Assembly (NCBI GenBank): GCA_029882335.1
Contig: JAOUKW010000054.1
Location: 1 to 15,491 of the forward strand
DNA from: Candidatus Heimdallarchaeota archaeon
GTDB lineage: Archaea > Asgardarchaeota > Heimdallarchaeia > Heimdallarchaeales > Kariarchaeaceae
Direction of reading: 5' to 3'
Length of the DNA: 15,491 bases
The position numbers and the translations under genes were made by a program. The notes under the pieces are model-generated. The model saw nothing but the letters and a program-made list of their open reading frames with translations. It was not told the origin of the DNA and did not search any database. Shown here piece after piece: positions 14,133 to 15,491 of the stretch (positions are counted from its first letter, which is position 1; every line of letters begins with the position of its first letter).

Positions 14133-15491
14133 TCAGATATTTCTCCTGTATTCACCACCAACTTGATATAATGCTGCACTGATCTGCCCCAAGGATGCAA
14201 ATTGAACAGTATATAATAATTCATCAAATAGATTTCCTCGAGATATTGCAACTTCTTGTAGTTTTTGGAGTGCCTCTGTGGTTTTACCACCATACATTTT
14301 TTGAAATTCACGCAGACGAGATATTTGTAATTGCTTTTCTTCTTCTGTAGATCGAATTAACTCGCGTACCTCAAGAGCATTACTATCTCTATTTGGATTG
14401 ATAAAGGTGTTAACACCCATGATTGGTAAATCACCGGTACTTTTTAACATCTCATAAAACATAGATTCTTCCTGTATTTTTCCTCTCTGATATTGAGTCT
14501 CCATAGCACCAAGAACACCACCTCTTTCTGTAATTTTCTTAAACTCACTTAATACTGCTTCTTCAACCAATTCAGTTAACTCTGCAATAATAAATGATCC
14601 TTGATTGGGATTTTGATTTTTTGATCCTCCAAATTCACGATTGATAATTAATTGTATTGCCATTGCTCTTCTAACTGATTCCTCAGTAGGTGTAGTTACA
14701 GCCTCATCATACGCATTTGTATGAAGAGAATTACAATTATCATAAATAGCAAGTAACGCTTGTAAAGTGGTTCTTATATCATTAAAATCAACTTCTTGTG
14801 CATGAAGACTTCTCCCACTTGTCTGAATGTGGTATTTCAATTTTTGACTACGATCATTTCCTCTATATTTATTTTTTATTGCTATAGCCCAAATTCGTCT
14901 GGCAACTCTTCCAATCACAGAATATTCGGGATCTAATCCATTTGAGAAGAAAAATGAAAAGTTAGGGGCAATATCATCAACTTCCATTCCCCTAGATAAA
15001 TAGTATTCCAAATAAGTAAATCCATTAGCTAACGTAAATGCAAGTTGAGTAATTGGATTTGCACCTGCTTCTGCAATGTGATAACCTGAAATTGATACAG
15101 AATAATAATTTTTTATATCATGTTGGATAAATGACTCTTGTACATCACCCATCATTCTCAGAGCAAAATCCGTAGAAAAAATACATGTATTTTGTGCTTG
15201 ATCTTCCTTGAGAATATCTGCTTGTACAGTACCCCGTACACGTTTTAATGTATTATTAAAAATTTCAGTATAAATCTCATCAGGAATCAATTTCCGAATA
15301 TCTAGCCAATTTTTTAGACCCGGTGTATTTTTATCTACTACCCAAAATTCATCAGAATGTACATTAAATCCATATCTACCATCACCTGTACGAACATAAG
15401 CTTCAGCAGGTTGTAAAATACCTTCTTGAACCACCCATCTACGACATTGTTGACGAATTGCAGTATTCATAAAAAAGGCCAATATGATTGG
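14133..15491 (-). CDS. icmF: IcmF-type acyl-CoA mutase, catalytic domain (partial, continues past right edge)
   Basis: The C-terminal roughly 450 residues of a coenzyme-B12-dependent acyl-CoA mutase that interconverts branched and linear acyl-CoAs. The sequence resembles isobutyryl-CoA mutase IcmF more than methylmalonyl-CoA mutase. IcmF-like landmarks are RVRGTVQADILKEDQ, NTCIFSTDFALRMMGD, SISGYHIAEAGANP, FSFFFSNGLDPEYS, HIQTSGRSLHAQE, SLHTNAYDEAV and ISRGGVLGAMET-like ITERGGVLGAMET. The frame is open to the edge, and the residues there (PIILAFFMNTAIRQQ) match the interior of IcmF proteins, so neither the TTG at 15482 nor the ATG nearby is the true start. Whether the missing part holds the fused B12-binding and GTPase domains cannot be seen. 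It is co-transcribed with meaB and yggS. Confidence 0.92.
   Translation of the reverse strand, partial: PIILAFFMNTAIRQQCRRWVVQEGILQPAEAYVRTGDGRYGFNVHSDEFWVVDKNTPGLKNWLDIRKLIPDEIYTEIFNNTLKRVRGTVQADILKEDQAQNTCIFSTDFALRMMGDVQESFIQHDIKNYYSVSISGYHIAEAGANPITQLAFTLANGFTYLEYYLSRGMEVDDIAPNFSFFFSNGLDPEYSVIGRVARRIWAIAIKNKYRGNDRSQKLKYHIQTSGRSLHAQEVDFNDIRTTLQALLAIYDNCNSLHTNAYDEAVTTPTEESVRRAMAIQLIINREFGGSKNQNPNQGSFIIAELTELVEEAVLSEFKKITERGGVLGAMETQYQRGKIQEESMFYEMLKSTGDLPIMGVNTFINPNRDSNALEVRELIRSTEEEKQLQISRLREFQKMYGGKTTEALQKLQEVAISRGNLFDELLYTVQFASLGQISAALYQVGGEYRRNI

Noticed and set aside
14111..14311. 66-codon minus-strand frame
   Set aside because: It overlaps the mutase gene in another frame, and the mutase C-terminus is well conserved there.
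15473..15482. TTG or ATG near the right edge as the mutase start
   Set aside because: The residues upstream and across these codons match the interior of IcmF proteins, so the gene is truncated by the window.
14133..15491. Methylmalonyl-CoA mutase large subunit
   Set aside because: The conserved segments match IcmF-type isobutyryl-CoA mutase more closely, though substrate specificity cannot be settled from the visible part.

Overview
The window is AT-rich archaeal chromosome. The evidence is an archaeal/eukaryotic-type ribosomal protein uS12, an archaeal uL11, a class II tRNA-Leu with no encoded CCA, TATA-like boxes at leaderless spacing, Shine-Dalgarno sites of the GGTGA type, and a large surface protein with a signal peptide and a C-terminal membrane anchor. 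Low GC, tandem PRC-barrel domains, a proline-rich coiled-coil protein and an IcmF-type mutase would fit an Asgard archaeon of the Heimdallarchaeia kind. That placement is inference and not proven by anything here.

Layout, left to right. Positions 1-282 (minus) hold the start of a membrane-anchored protein that runs off the left edge and appears frameshifted at an A11 tract. It follows rps12 (uS12, minus), whose promoter region is shared with a plus-strand coiled-coil/proline-rich protein. Next come a solitary rpl11 (uL11, minus), a tandem PRC-barrel protein (plus) and an 87-aa SHOCT-like protein (minus). The tldD-tldE pair (plus) encodes a two-subunit metalloprotease and is translationally coupled. 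A 470-base gap after it contains a 48-aa basic ORF with a well placed TATA box, and a hairpin. An 810-aa surface protein (minus) follows, with a motif resembling the NPP1/Vps62 fold. Its upstream region carries a perfect 26-bp tandem repeat that duplicates a TATA-like element.

The right third is metabolic. tRNA-Leu(GAG) (minus) is followed by a UbiD-family decarboxylase (plus), which may be the archaeal mevalonate-pathway enzyme. A HAD-like protein with altered catalytic motifs is coupled to a small SWIM zinc-finger protein (minus). Last is a compact minus-strand operon: an IcmF-type acyl-CoA mutase that continues past the right edge, a stand-alone MeaB/MMAA GTPase chaperone, and the YggS/PLPBP vitamin B6 homeostasis protein. 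The mutase and MeaB form an obvious B12-dependent carbon-skeleton rearrangement module. YggS may simply be a passenger.

Several starts differ from the longest ORF. tldE, the UbiD gene, the SWIM gene and yggS all look better from an internal ATG. The 6537-6683 ORF and the left-edge gene are easily missed by ordinary gene calling.
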